Shown piece by piece: positions 1-9,534 of a DNA stretch of 64,000 bases. The stretch covers positions 9,340 through 73,339 of the forward strand of contig MDVS01000015.1 of NCBI GenBank assembly GCA_001940645.1. The letters are read 5' to 3'. The notes below the pieces were generated by a model that saw nothing but the letters and a program-made list of their open reading frames with translations, was not told the DNA's origin and made no database searches. Each line of letters begins with the position of its first letter. Position 1 is the first letter of the stretch. Source of the DNA: Candidatus Heimdallarchaeota archaeon LC_3 (GTDB lineage Archaea; Asgardarchaeota; Heimdallarchaeia; Hodarchaeales; LC-3). Both the position numbers and the translations under genes were made by a program.

Positions 1-2500
1 TACTTTCAGGTAGTGTACTTGATGCAGGCTTTATCAGCACTTGGTAAAAGTACTCTGCCAAATGAGGTACAACTGGAGCAAACAACTTCACAGAAAGATA
101 AACAGCTTTCCAAAGCAGTTGATAAGCTAATTGGACATCAGCAGAAAGAACATTTTTCTCTGATTCTTCAGCTACCCAGAACCTCTGTCTATTATTTCGT
201 AACCAAAATGTTGAGAGTTTATCCCAGAATCTAGAAAGTGTTTGCAACAATTTAGAGAGCTTATAACTTTTATACAAATTAGTAACTTCCTTTTCTAAAG
301 ATTTTAATTCATTTACTAACCATACATCAGTTAAATTCATCACTTTTGGAAGCCCCGAATTCAGCTTAGGCCAAACAGAGGGTGTAAGTAAAAGATTTTG
401 TTGTAAAAATCTTGCACATGACCAAAGAGTAAGTAATGGCTTAGTTGAGTTTTTAACATTTTCAAATCCATATAGTAATGGCTTAGATATATCCCAGCCG
501 GCATAGAACCATCTATTAGGATCAGCTCCAAGTTCATCTGCTGCTTCATAAAACCAAAGTGCATTACCCTTTGATCTATGCATTGCTTCTCCTTTAGCAT
601 CAAGAACCTTTTCATAAGCGACTACATGTTTATAAGGAGGCTTTCCAACCAATGTCACTGACATAAATAACATAGAATAAAACCATAACCTTATTTGTTC
701 ATGCATCTCTAATACTAGATCAGCAGGAAACCACTTAGCCCAATAAGAATCTGAAGAGTTATCATCTAGAAATTCTAAAGTGCTGAAAGGCACTATTCCG
801 GCATCAAGCCAACAATCACCAACTTCTGTAACTCTTGGAACAGAATGACCACACTTGGTACATTTAACCATAACTTTGTCTACATGGGGCCGGTGTAAGT
901 CTGGAACTAGTTTATCAAATTCATACTTTGATTTCATACCAGCTGCTCTCCAAAGTTCATCCACCCGTCCCATCACTTGTAATTCACCACAATCAGAACA
1001 TTCATAGAATGGTAAGGGTAATCCCCAAAATCTTTTTCTGGATATACACCAATCCGCCATATTATTAAGCCAATCTTTCATTCTAGCTTTTAAACTTGGT
1101 GGATCCCAAGTAACCTCCTCGATAGCTATTAAAAGTAAAGGACGTATTTCTTTTGAGCTTAAAAACCATTCATCTACTAATCTATAAACAAGTTCCTCAT
1201 TACAGCGCCAACAAGATGGATATCTGTGCACAAGAGTAGTTTCGTATTGTAATTTACCTAGAAATTGTAGCTTTTCAGTGACGGATTCTGATACATCACT
1301 AAAGAATTTGCCGTCAAATCCAAATTTGGGTAAATAATGACCGTTTTCCGTTAAAGGAGCTAAGACTGGCAATCCAAGCTTTTTCCCTAACTCATTATCT
1401 TCTGCACCACAACCAGGAGCTACATGCACTAATCCAGTTCCATCGGTTTCAGAAACTTCATCCCATGAAACAACGGTTACATCCACATTATTTTGCTCAG
1501 GAACAAACGATTGACAGGGACCCTCAAGATCTATTCCAACTAAAAGATCACCTTTGAATGTAAATACTTCTACATAGGTTTCTTGTAACCATGAAAGTCC
1601 TTCAAAAGCATTTTTACCAAGAACTAACCACATTGAATTTTTTAGTTTCTTTTTTTGGGGTTTTACTAGAATATAATCTAATTCAGGATGAACGGCAACT
1701 GCAACATTAGCCGGTAAGGTCCAAGGGGTTGTTGTCCAAACTAATAATGCAACATCGGGCATTTTCTGGGGAAATTTCTGTAAAAGAAAAGCCTCAAATT
1801 CAGTGAAATGTCCAGTATAATGTTTGTGAGCAAATTGAACAAAAACACTTGGATGAGTTATGTCTTTGTAAGAATCCATCTGTTCATGTTGACTTAAAGA
1901 AGTACCACAGCGAGGACACCAAGGCATAACGCGATTACCTTTGTACAACCAACCATTTTCATTGCATATTTTCAAGAAATACCAAATATATTCTATGTTA
2001 GTATCAGTATGCGTCCAATAAGAATTGTCCCAGTCCATCCATTGACCAAGTTGTTGACTTTGTTCAGTGATCACGTCTCCAAATTTTTCAACTCGAGCAC
2101 GACAAGCATTTGTGAATCTATCCAACCCAAAATCAAAGATTTCTCTTTTTGAATTAAGTTTTAATTGTTTTTCAACTTCAACTTCAACCCAAAGTCCCTG
2201 ACAATCAAAGCCATTTTGATAACGAATCTTTTTTCCTAGAGAATTGTTATATCTTAAGTAAACATCTTTGAGGGTTCTTCCCCAAGCATGATGTACTCCC
2301 ATGGGATTATTAGCAGTTATGGGACCATCAAAGAAACTAAATCTTTTTTTAGTAGAAGATTTATTCAAATATTTCTTAGGAACTTCTAATTTTTTCCAAA
2401 ATTCATTAACTTGCTTTTCTAAAGTTAGGAAATCTGGAAAAACAGACAAATTTGGAAAGTAATCAAAAGATTTAGTTCCTGTGGGTAAAAAATCAAGCAC
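1..2500 (-). CDS. ileS: Isoleucyl-tRNA synthetase, C-terminus beyond the window
   Basis: Class Ia synthetase that charges tRNA-Ile with isoleucine in the cytoplasm. One frame stays open from about 2618 to the left window edge, so some 830 residues are present and the C-terminus is missing. Visible in order are the HIGH-type signature GVHHAWG (2279-2299), the CP1 editing-domain motif TTPWTLPAN, GTGLVHVAPGCG, the post-editing motif CISRKRFWGLPLP followed by a Cys pair, the KMSKS-region AMHRSKGN (about 563-586), and the start of the anticodon-binding domain (PHLAEYFYQ near the edge). The only standard in-frame start after the upstream TAA (2619-2621) is GTG at 2498-2500, giving a normal short N-terminus before the LEKQVNEFWKK helix. 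The KMSKS position is unusual: Ala and Arg stand where the two Lys usually are. Family assignment is firm; the start is an inference. Confidence 0.93.
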   Translation of the reverse strand, partial: MLDFLPTGTKSFDYFPNLSVFPDFLTLEKQVNEFWKKLEVPKKYLNKSSTKKRFSFFDGPITANNPMGVHHAWGRTLKDVYLRYNNSLGKKIRYQNGFDCQGLWVEVEVEKQLKLNSKREIFDFGLDRFTNACRARVEKFGDVITEQSQQLGQWMDWDNSYWTHTDTNIEYIWYFLKICNENGWLYKGNRVMPWCPRCGTSLSQHEQMDSYKDITHPSVFVQFAHKHYTGHFTEFEAFLLQKFPQKMPDVALLVWTTTPWTLPANVAVAVHPELDYILVKPQKKKLKNSMWLVLGKNAFEGLSWLQETYVEVFTFKGDLLVGIDLEGPCQSFVPEQNNVDVTVVSWDEVSETDGTGLVHVAPGCGAEDNELGKKLGLPVLAPLTENGHYLPKFGFDGKFFSDVSESVTEKLQFLGKLQYETTLVHRYPSCWRCNEELVYRLVDEWFLSSKEIRPLLLIAIEEVTWDPPSLKARMKDWLNNMADWCISRKRFWGLPLPFYECSDCGELQVMGRVDELWRAAGMKSKYEFDKLVPDLHRPHVDKVMVKCTKCGHSVPRVTEVGDCWLDAGIVPFSTLEFLDDNSSDSYWAKWFPADLVLEMHEQIRLWFYSMLFMSVTLVGKPPYKHVVAYEKVLDAKGEAMHRSKGNALWFYEAADELGADPNRWFYAGWDISKPLLYGFENVKNSTKPLLTLWSCARFLQQNLLLTPSVWPKLNSGLPKVMNLTDVWLVNELKSLEKEVTNLYKSYKLSKLLQTLSRFWDKLSTFWLRNNRQRFWVAEESEKNVLSADVQLAYQLLWKAVYLSVKLFAPVVPHLAEYFYQVLIKPASSTLPES

Positions 2501-2802
2501 ATTGTCAACAATATGTTCTGAATCATGATTATTGGTATTAGAAGAGTTATCAGATTCAGGGTGGACTGTTGAGTTATTTAAATTACGAGTATCCTGTTTT
2601 AATTTCTCGATCCAACCTTAAAACCTCTAGTATAAATTTTACTTATAAATTTAAAAATATATCAAATCTTGAAAGAAAGAAATTAATTACAAAATGTTAC
2701 AATTACTGGTAAAAAAAAAGAAGTTTAATAAAAATAATTCAATCAGGAGGAAGGATAACGCAAATGGAAAAAAATTCAGTCTTATTTAATGCAATAAAAA
2801 TG
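2501..2802. other. Intergenic region upstream of ileS
   Basis: About 300 bp between the end of the flavoprotein gene and the ileS start, both on the minus strand. It is AT-rich and should hold the ileS promoter. Codons upstream of the chosen GTG remain in frame with ileS back to 2618 but contain no ATG, GTG or TTG. A purine-rich AGGAGGAAGG at 2745-2754 lies on the plus strand before an ATG at 2764, but the reading frame behind it runs antisense through the flavoprotein gene and looks spurious. Confidence 0.4.
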
Positions 2803-4008
2803 TTAAAACCATTTTCTAAACCAGTATTTTTCGAATATTACTTTAGACCAGTGCCAATATCTCCTAGGTTTATACACTTTCACTTCTGGTTTAGGAGTTT
2901 TGTAAAAATTTCCACTGGCATAACCTGCTTTGCCATTTCCTATTTCAATAAAACATGATCCATTTCCTTCATATTTAATCCTTTTTGGATGATCTAATAT
3001 TTCCGCAGATATGTTTTCTGCTACTACTTCGGCATGTTTATGCGCAAATATTCCTGCTTTAGGTAGTATACCCCCGTTTGGAAGTTTAATAGAGGTGACA
3101 TCACCAATGGCATAGACATTTGAATATTGTGTTTTAAGAGTAGATCTATCACTTGGAATCCAACCTGAATCATCAGTTAAACCTGCTTCTCCTACAATAT
3201 TTGGGGCTTTATGGGGTGGAACAACGAGACATAAGTCATAATCTTGAGAACTGCCATCAACGAAATGGATTGTTTTTTTCTCAGGAATGATGTTTTTGAA
3301 CTGTGAATTTGGGTAATAATTAATTTTAAAGTCTTCAAACATTTGAGTGACAGCTAATCCTACGTCTGGACCGGCAACAGGTAATGGAGCAGGTTCAGGA
3401 GCATACAAATTAATTTCTATCTGATTTCTATTTTTCTTATTAAAATAATTTCTGAGAAATAATGCTGCTTCATAGGGAGCAGCAGGACATTTATAAGGAA
3501 GACTGGCAATCACAAGTGTAACTACTCCTTGCGTAAAAGTTTCCAAACGTTTTTTCAAAGGTTCTAAACCTGCAAACGAATAAAATAGATGAACATCCTC
3601 TGAATCAAAAGGAAGAGAGGTTAAATCTAATTCAGCTCCTAAGGCAAGAATCAAATAATCATAAAGGATTGAATCAGCTTCTGATTTTAGGACAACTTGC
3701 TTGTTTTGAAGATCAATTTTTTTAACCTCTGCTTGTATAAACTCGATTCTTTTTCGATTTAGTCTTTCAAGACTTTTTTTAACTTTATCAATCTTCCGCC
3801 AACCCATCATTACCCACAGGTAAGATGGAGGAAAAAAATGATACTCTTCTTTATCGATTAAGATAATTCGATGATTTTTCTTTAATTTCTTTCGGAGAAT
3901 GTTAGCAGTGACTAATCCGCCAGTTCCTCCTCCAAGAATTACAATTGTTTTCTCTGAATTGATTCTGATCACCTTAGGATTATTAATTACCATAGCAGAT
4001 TTTAGCAA
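2803..4008 (-). CDS. FAD-dependent pyridine nucleotide-disulfide oxidoreductase, SQR-like
   Basis: A 401-residue flavoprotein of the sulfide:quinone oxidoreductase / NADH dehydrogenase-II superfamily, expected to move electrons from sulfide, sulfane sulfur or NAD(P)H to an acceptor at the membrane face. The N-terminal FAD-binding motif VILGGGTGGLVTA is at about residues 22-34, the second dinucleotide region contains LILALGAELD, a Cys-containing KCPAAPYEAA motif lies near residue 170 where SQR-type enzymes carry a catalytic Cys, and AIGDVTSIKLPNGG near residue 305 is the C-terminal FAD-ribityl motif. Length fits the family. Met6 or Met1 could be the start. No membrane helix is visible, as usual for monotopic SQRs. 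The substrate cannot be fixed from sequence; CoA-disulfide reductase-like or ferredoxin-type roles remain possible. Confidence 0.85.
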   Translation of the reverse strand: MLKSAMVINNPKVIRINSEKTIVILGGGTGGLVTANILRKKLKKNHRIILIDKEEYHFFPPSYLWVMMGWRKIDKVKKSLERLNRKRIEFIQAEVKKIDLQNKQVVLKSEADSILYDYLILALGAELDLTSLPFDSEDVHLFYSFAGLEPLKKRLETFTQGVVTLVIASLPYKCPAAPYEAALFLRNYFNKKNRNQIEINLYAPEPAPLPVAGPDVGLAVTQMFEDFKINYYPNSQFKNIIPEKKTIHFVDGSSQDYDLCLVVPPHKAPNIVGEAGLTDDSGWIPSDRSTLKTQYSNVYAIGDVTSIKLPNGGILPKAGIFAHKHAEVVAENISAEILDHPKRIKYEGNGSCFIEIGNGKAGYASGNFYKTPKPEVKVYKPRRYWHWSKVIFEKYWFRKWF

Positions 4009-4119
4009 TTATTCTTGAATTTAATGATAAAAAAACCTAATATATAACTTTGTAGGGTTAACTAATGAACAATAGAGTTAATTTGGCAGATTACATTTGA
4101 TTCATTGAAGAATCTTATT

Positions 4120-5871
4120 TTAGTTATTATTTGGATAATTGTCAATAAAAATATTAGAAATATACTCATAATACGATTTTATTCTTTTATATTCTTGATA
4201 AATAACTTTTCCATCTCCAATAAATTCCTGATTTAATTTATTTCCTTTTTCAGCTGTAGAAATAATATATTGAAGTTTGTATACTTGGTAGGTCTTGATC
4301 GAAGCTCCAAGTTGTCTCAAAAATTTTTTTTCTGAATTACGAACAACAATATTATTGAATTCAGAGATAAAAGGGAGAAAATTCATTAAATTAGTTATAT
4401 CCGGTTGATGAGAGATGAGATTACTTGCAGTATCAGGATGAATAAAGAATTTGCTTGTAGCTAATCCAAGAGAGGTAATATTGATTTTAAAGTTTTCATA
4501 TATGATTAATTTTGCTAAAAAAAGGATTCTGATAGCTTCTTCTAACGAATCGTTAATATCTGTAAGAGTAGTGTATTTGGAAGAAACCAGAAAAGATTGT
4601 TCAAAAAATTCTGCAAGATCATCAAATAAAATAGTTTCTTGAGGAATATGAGATAAATATAGTAAAAGAAGTTCGGGAAAATAATCTCGTAAGGATGATC
4701 GAACAGGAGCTGATCCTTCAATAAAACCCTCAATTTTTTCTTTTTGATCTTTAGAAACAACAACATACCCGTAACCTTTGTCGTGGTGTTGTGGTCTGCC
4801 TGCTCGTCCAAGCATCTGGAGGATATCTGAGCTACTCATAGTCTCTTTGCCTGTTAGAGGATTATTATAATCCAAATCAGCTATGATAACTACTTTGGCA
4901 GGAAGATTTACTCCCCAAGCAAGAGAAGAAGTGGAAATAAGAATTTTTATATTATTATTTAGAAATTCTTCAATAATTTTCTTCTTATCGGATTCAGATA
5001 ATCCAGCATGATAAAAAGCAATACCATAATAGGATAATTCCGATAATTTTTGATTCTGAAAATTAACTTTACTGTGAAAGGGTAATTCGTCTCGTTGAGC
5101 CCAAGAGGTAAACATTTTAGCATAAAAATGGACATTAGCTCTGGAGGTCGTAAAAATCAATGATTGATTAGGGAGAAATTTTTTACTGATTTGATAAGCT
5201 TTGACCATTCTACCAAACTTTTCCTGCATGGATTCGGGTAAATCAATAAGTTTGGTTTGAAGTTGTGTGCTACGATAAGAGTTATCATAAATAAGGGGAG
5301 TAGCTTGTAACCATTCAGCTAATTGAAATGTATTAGGAATAGTAGCAGACAAACCAATAAGTCTAATAGAAGGATAATGAGTCCTAAGAAACATCAATAA
5401 ATATTCAAGATAGGCCCCACGTTTTCCTTCAGCAAGAAGATGAATTTCATCAATAACAATAACAGAAAGAGGAAAAGAAGAAAAATTAAGTGAATGAAGG
5501 AGAGAAAGAAACTTTTCAGGAGTGGAAAGGAGAATATCACAATCAGAAAGATCAGAAGGAGAGGAACCACCAAGAACAAGGCGAGTCTTCCAGTTAAGAG
5601 AATCAAATTTACGGAGTTCAGCGAATTTTTCATGGTTTAATGCTCGAAGTGGACCAAGATATAATGCTTTACCTGGTTTAAGGAGAGCTTTAAGTATAGC
5701 TAACTGAGCTATTACAGTCTTCCCTGAACCAGTTGGGGCTTGAACAATAATATTATTGTCAGTATTCCAGATGTCATGGTAAGATTGTTGCTGAACTTTG
5801 TTAAGAGATTCAGGGAATAATTTAAGGAAAGGTTTAGGAATATCAGGGAAATTTGTGACTGAAGAACTCAT
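4120..5871 (-). CDS. Ski2/Hel308-like superfamily 2 DNA/RNA helicase
   Basis: An ATP-dependent SF2 helicase of 583 residues. Motif I is PTGSGKT (near residue 45), motif II is DEIH, motif III is SATIPN, and motifs V and VI are SSLAWGVNLP and QMLGRAGRP, an arrangement typical of the Ski2/Hel308/Brr2 group. A probable winged-helix segment follows the second RecA domain (region with YFPELLLLYLSHIPQE). The protein is about 100-150 residues shorter than classical Hel308 and shows little room for the full ratchet and helix-loop-helix domains, so it may be a shortened paralogue rather than Hel308 itself. Likely roles are replication-fork or RNA remodelling. It is flanked by same-strand genes with gaps over 100 bp, so it is probably transcribed alone. 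Confidence 0.88.
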   Translation of the reverse strand: MSSSVTNFPDIPKPFLKLFPESLNKVQQQSYHDIWNTDNNIIVQAPTGSGKTVIAQLAILKALLKPGKALYLGPLRALNHEKFAELRKFDSLNWKTRLVLGGSSPSDLSDCDILLSTPEKFLSLLHSLNFSSFPLSVIVIDEIHLLAEGKRGAYLEYLLMFLRTHYPSIRLIGLSATIPNTFQLAEWLQATPLIYDNSYRSTQLQTKLIDLPESMQEKFGRMVKAYQISKKFLPNQSLIFTTSRANVHFYAKMFTSWAQRDELPFHSKVNFQNQKLSELSYYGIAFYHAGLSESDKKKIIEEFLNNNIKILISTSSLAWGVNLPAKVVIIADLDYNNPLTGKETMSSSDILQMLGRAGRPQHHDKGYGYVVVSKDQKEKIEGFIEGSAPVRSSLRDYFPELLLLYLSHIPQETILFDDLAEFFEQSFLVSSKYTTLTDINDSLEEAIRILFLAKLIIYENFKINITSLGLATSKFFIHPDTASNLISHQPDITNLMNFLPFISEFNNIVVRNSEKKFLRQLGASIKTYQVYKLQYIISTAEKGNKLNQEFIGDGKVIYQEYKRIKSYYEYISNIFIDNYPNNN

Positions 5872-6047
5872 GAAAAATCACTAAAGGCTTTAGTAAAAAT
5901 ATTCAATAGGATTTAAATAAGAAATTGGGACATGATTAATACGAAAATGTGTGAAATTTCAAAATCGCATCCAAATTCTTGTTCAATATCTAAAATGATT
6001 TCACCTACTCTTTTGTACTGCTTTTATCAAGATGATTGTAATATTTT

Positions 6048-6995
6048 TTAGATAATAAAACGTGTTCCAACACTATTTGGAACAAAAGAATCTGGTAATC
6101 TCCTAGCCATTTCGTGTATTGCTTTCCAACCGGTACAATGGCTTGGAACAACAAAACTCGGATTTATCTTTTCTAATTCATCAATTGTCGGTGAAATTAT
6201 CTTTTCAAAAAACGGACCACCTAGATGAAAACCACCCATAATAAAATAAATTTTTGATTCACCGGTAATTACTTGAGCGTTCTTTATAATATTAACAATT
6301 CCTGCGTGACCACATCCTGTGATCACAACTAGACCTTTGTTACGTATATTAGCAATGAAACACTGATCATCAGATACAATGGGATCAGCAACCCATTTAC
6401 CGTTTTTCTTTGCATAATGATTTGGTAAGCCAGTTTCGAATTCAATTGTTCTTGAAATTTCCCCAGAAATTAGGGAAGTATCATCAAAAAGCATTGATGG
6501 GCCTACTGACTCGATCAATTCAATATTTTGATCCAATAATTCTTTTTTCTTCGGTTGAGGAAGATTCACCTCAACTCCATTAGGTAGTATCAGTTTTCTT
6601 TCTAAATATGAATCTGGATGAATAACTAATGGCGTTTTCTTTTTACCCATTTGCTTCAATATACCTAGCAATCCCATAACATGATCAGTATGACCATGAC
6701 TAACTACAATAGCGTCAATAGTCTCTAGATCTATATTTAGAGCATTAAGATTATAAATCAATCCATTCATCGATACACCGGTGTCAAATAGTATTCGTCT
6801 TTTTGAAGATCCAAAATTAACATCCACTAAAACTGAAAATCCATGTTCAGCTATAGGTAATGGTTTAATCAATGTGTCAGGCAACAATGGATATCTTTTA
6901 ACATTCTTATTACTTGTCATTAATAAATCGAAGGAATTATCTACTAATGATAATATTTCTATAGAATCTGTAGGTTTAATATATATTTGTGTCAT
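6048..6995 (-). CDS. MBL-fold metal-dependent hydrolase (COG1237-like)
   Basis: A 315-residue metallo-beta-lactamase-fold protein. The metal-binding signature SHGHTDH is at about residues 99-105, further ligands are expected from TGCGHAGIVNI (about residue 227) and from the C-terminal PSHCTGW segment. The overall plan with an insertion between the two halves matches the COG1237 group, which includes archaeal enzymes annotated as dihydropterin ribofuranosyl-aminobenzene-phosphate synthase. That specific reaction is not shown by the sequence. No signal peptide is present, so it should be cytoplasmic. Neighbours on the same strand are not functionally related and gaps of 150 bp or more separate them. 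Confidence 0.82.
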   Translation of the reverse strand: MTQIYIKPTDSIEILSLVDNSFDLLMTSNKNVKRYPLLPDTLIKPLPIAEHGFSVLVDVNFGSSKRRILFDTGVSMNGLIYNLNALNIDLETIDAIVVSHGHTDHVMGLLGILKQMGKKKTPLVIHPDSYLERKLILPNGVEVNLPQPKKKELLDQNIELIESVGPSMLFDDTSLISGEISRTIEFETGLPNHYAKKNGKWVADPIVSDDQCFIANIRNKGLVVITGCGHAGIVNIIKNAQVITGESKIYFIMGGFHLGGPFFEKIISPTIDELEKINPSFVVPSHCTGWKAIHEMARRLPDSFVPNSVGTRFII

Positions 6996-7146
6996 AAATA
7001 TCGTGCCCTAAAGAAAACAAAAAATCTCAATCAGTTTAAGGAATTTTCTAACCATAAAACCTGACTAATAATATATCCCAAAATGAAAATTAGATGAAAA
7101 TTTTTCTATTTTTCAGTGTTTTTAGGATTTTACCAGATATAATGTA

Positions 7147-7500
7147 CTAATTTTCTGAAAATAAACTTAATTCATTACCAAAACAATCTTGAAATACCGC
7201 AACATGCCCTAAACGTTCACCATATTTAAATTTGTCCTTAATTATCTTGCCTTCACCATCAACAATCTTTTTCAAAGTAGCTGAAATATCTTCAACAGCA
7301 AGTCCTACATTTAATCCTTTGGAACGCAATTTTTCTGTCTGAAATATTCCAATACTTACACATTCATTTAGTTCCACTATTCCCTGACCGGAAATAGATT
7401 CTCTATCAAATTTCCAATCAAAAACATTTTCATAAAACTTAATTCCTTTTTCTAAATCAAGAACAGGAATTTCTATTCCAACTATTTCCATCTGTATCAT
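7147..7500 (-). CDS. VOC-family (glyoxalase/bleomycin-resistance-like) protein
   Basis: A 117-residue single vicinal-oxygen-chelate module pair. It begins with the typical strand-helix IPVLDLEKGIKFYENVF and ends with VAVFQDCFGNELSLF, the two halves of the beta-alpha-beta-beta-beta repeat. Proteins of this size usually dimerise and bind a divalent metal; family members are isomerases, dioxygenases, epimerases or drug-binding proteins. The substrate cannot be inferred. It is the most upstream member of the minus-strand block, and a 73-nt hairpin lies about 40 bp upstream of its start. Confidence 0.8.
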   Translation of the reverse strand: MIQMEIVGIEIPVLDLEKGIKFYENVFDWKFDRESISGQGIVELNECVSIGIFQTEKLRSKGLNVGLAVEDISATLKKIVDGEGKIIKDKFKYGERLGHVAVFQDCFGNELSLFSEN

Positions 7501-7986
7501 CTAAATTTTAATTTATTTGTTTTCTTTTCTATACATATCCATATGATAGGTGGTCGGCACTAAGACGGATCGAAAAAATAGCATTACTTCGGTTACTCAA
7601 CACCAAATCATATCGATTTTTAATAAAATTTCAAAAAGTCTTAAAGAGTAGGTTGTCCATATTAATGTTTAGTTTTTTAGGCAATAAACTAATATAATTT
7701 TTTTTCTTTCTATACTTTTCTTAAAATTCCTTAGTTTTTCTTTTACAGTCTCTATCAATAGCTAAATTATTGAAATGATCTAATCAAACCTTTTCTAAAA
7801 ACTGCTGGATCAAAATCGTCCTAAATCGAATTTTCAGTTATTTATCCCGGTTAAAATTACTGAAAAGGGTCTTAATTCTTATAGTAAATTTATACGATAG
7901 GTTTTTAAAGAGATTATTATTTTATTAAGTAAAGTAATAATATCAATAAAATCTCATTATTACTTGAAACCTTGATGTGAAAATTA
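7501..7986. other. Divergent intergenic region with one strong hairpin
   Basis: This 486-bp gap separates the minus-strand VOC gene from the plus-strand secreted-protein gene, so it should carry both promoters. Apart from the hairpin at 7541-7613 it is low-complexity AT-rich DNA without an open frame of convincing length. No tRNA-like T-arm is visible. Confidence 0.4.
7541..7613. other. 73-nt imperfect inverted repeat, candidate structured RNA or operator
   Basis: The ends ATATGAT (7541-7547) and ATCATAT (7607-7613) pair perfectly, and GGTG (7549-7552) pairs with CACC (7601-7604), giving an 11-bp stem interrupted only by A against AA. The interior is more GC-rich than its surroundings. The 73-nt span and 7-bp terminal stem recall a tRNA, but no GTTCRA T-loop or anticodon arm can be drawn, so I do not call one. 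It may be a small RNA, a decayed RNA gene or a regulatory hairpin upstream of the VOC gene. Confidence 0.35.
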
Positions 7987-9534
7987 ATGAAAAGCAAATT
8001 TAAAACCATTTTAGTTATTAGTATGTTTGTAATGACATTTGGAATCGCTACCAGTGCCAATGCCTTTACTTTTCCCAGTTTTAACTTTAGTCCTGCTGTT
8101 TACATATTTACTCCTATTTCTACAGCAAATTATCAGATTACTGGGGAATCAGTATATGTTTCATCAACTTTTTCAGCATATGATTTTGATGGATATGTTA
8201 CAAGAGTTTATGTTAAATTAGATGGTGGCAGTTGGATTTACAAAGGTAGTGGGACTGGTGTTAAGTCTCATGGATTTACTTTTGGCACAATTAACCTAGG
8301 ACCTCATACAATCTATGTTAGAGCATATGATAACGATGGTGCCTATAGAACTGTATCCCGTAGTTTTACTGTTTCGTTTAATTACGGAATTAATATTAAT
8401 TTTGATGACGGACGGGCTATATTCGCAGCATTAAAAGACATTGCTCAGGAAGTCATTGATTCCGCTCTTCCAGTTGGTGAGACATATACAATAGGTCCGT
8501 ATGTGGCACCAACGGAAAAAGCTAGTTTTAAAGTTAAATTCGAATTGTATCGCTCTGCTACTAATACAATCCAGATTAGCTTAGTTGATAGCAGTGTTAC
8601 GATTCCAGGTCCTTACAATATTGATTTTGAATTTAGTTTTGGTCTTGTAGTAGATGTTACTATTAGTTCTGGTTCGATAACGATCACATTAAAACGATTG
8701 GAAGCTGGAGCTGAAGCTAAATTTAGTTTAGACATTACTACTGCCATTGACAAACTAATAGATACCGAAATGACTGACGGGACAGATAAAACTGCAATTA
8801 AAGGTGGAGTCAAAAATTTAGATGCTTGGGGAGCTTTTGACAGTTTACCCAAATTTGAAGTAGCAGCTGGTAAAAAATTAACCGCTATTGGAACTGCTTC
8901 AACAACATTTTCTGTAAATCCAGGTGATGATCCTTGGACTGGAAGTTTGACTATCAAAGGTATTTCTTTTGAATCTTATTACCGATTAGATATTGAAAAT
9001 ATTGGAGGTAGTATGAAAACCAATGCTATCCGAGATCATATTATTAGCGTTTTGAACAAAATTCCATCTTCAGCAAGTGTTACTGTTAGAATACCCAGAA
9101 TCTGTTTTTGGCGATATTGTACTCCCAGTTACACACGGACCTTTACCGCGGATCTTTCCTCATATAAATCAGCTATTGAGAATCAAATAAAAAATGTTTT
9201 TAATACCGCATCATTTGCTGTTACGGCAGAATTAGATCTCAACAGTAAATTAACAGCTTACAAAATTGACTATTATGATATTCTTACTAATTCTCCTTAT
9301 GCTAAACTTTACGTAGGACAATTCTTCATTGATTTCGATGCCGAACTCTCTTTTAGTATCGGTCTTAGAATTTCTTTGAGTATCAGCACACCAAATTGGA
9401 TTCGAAACTTGGGTGGACCCAGCTCAGTTGGCTATACATTTAGTTTTTCTGAATCTCAAATACTATTAAATGTCGACAAAGTCTATACGAGTCCTTGGTT
9501 AATTAATGGAATAACGATCACACCATTTAACTAA
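7987..9534 (+). CDS. Secreted protein with an N-terminal Ig-like/PKD-type domain
   Basis: A 515-residue exported protein. Residues 1-26 form a clear Sec signal peptide: basic start MKSKFK, a hydrophobic core, then SANA before the mature FTFP. Residues about 35-130 look like a bacterial Ig/PKD-type beta sandwich (STFSAYDFDGYV, then GPHTIYVRAYDNDGAYRT). The remaining 380 residues are rich in Ser, Thr, Ile and Asp with alternating hydrophobic pattern, suggesting an all-beta or BPI/lipid-transfer-like fold, but I do not recognise a family. There is no C-terminal membrane anchor and only two Cys, close together near residue 375. It stands alone between long AT-rich gaps. A surface or extracellular binding role is inferred. 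Confidence 0.75.
   Translation: MKSKFKTILVISMFVMTFGIATSANAFTFPSFNFSPAVYIFTPISTANYQITGESVYVSSTFSAYDFDGYVTRVYVKLDGGSWIYKGSGTGVKSHGFTFGTINLGPHTIYVRAYDNDGAYRTVSRSFTVSFNYGININFDDGRAIFAALKDIAQEVIDSALPVGETYTIGPYVAPTEKASFKVKFELYRSATNTIQISLVDSSVTIPGPYNIDFEFSFGLVVDVTISSGSITITLKRLEAGAEAKFSLDITTAIDKLIDTEMTDGTDKTAIKGGVKNLDAWGAFDSLPKFEVAAGKKLTAIGTASTTFSVNPGDDPWTGSLTIKGISFESYYRLDIENIGGSMKTNAIRDHIISVLNKIPSSASVTVRIPRICFWRYCTPSYTRTFTADLSSYKSAIENQIKNVFNTASFAVTAELDLNSKLTAYKIDYYDILTNSPYAKLYVGQFFIDFDAELSFSIGLRISLSISTPNWIRNLGGPSSVGYTFSFSESQILLNVDKVYTSPWLINGITITPFN

Noticed and set aside
2764..2958. Small plus-strand gene behind a good AGGAGG sequence
   Set aside because: Most of it lies antisense to the C-terminus of the flavoprotein gene and the translation is rich in Phe/Ser typical of antisense frames.
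7541..7613. tRNA gene
   Set aside because: The end stem and length fit, but no T-loop GTTCRA, no D-loop GG and no anticodon arm can be formed on either strand.
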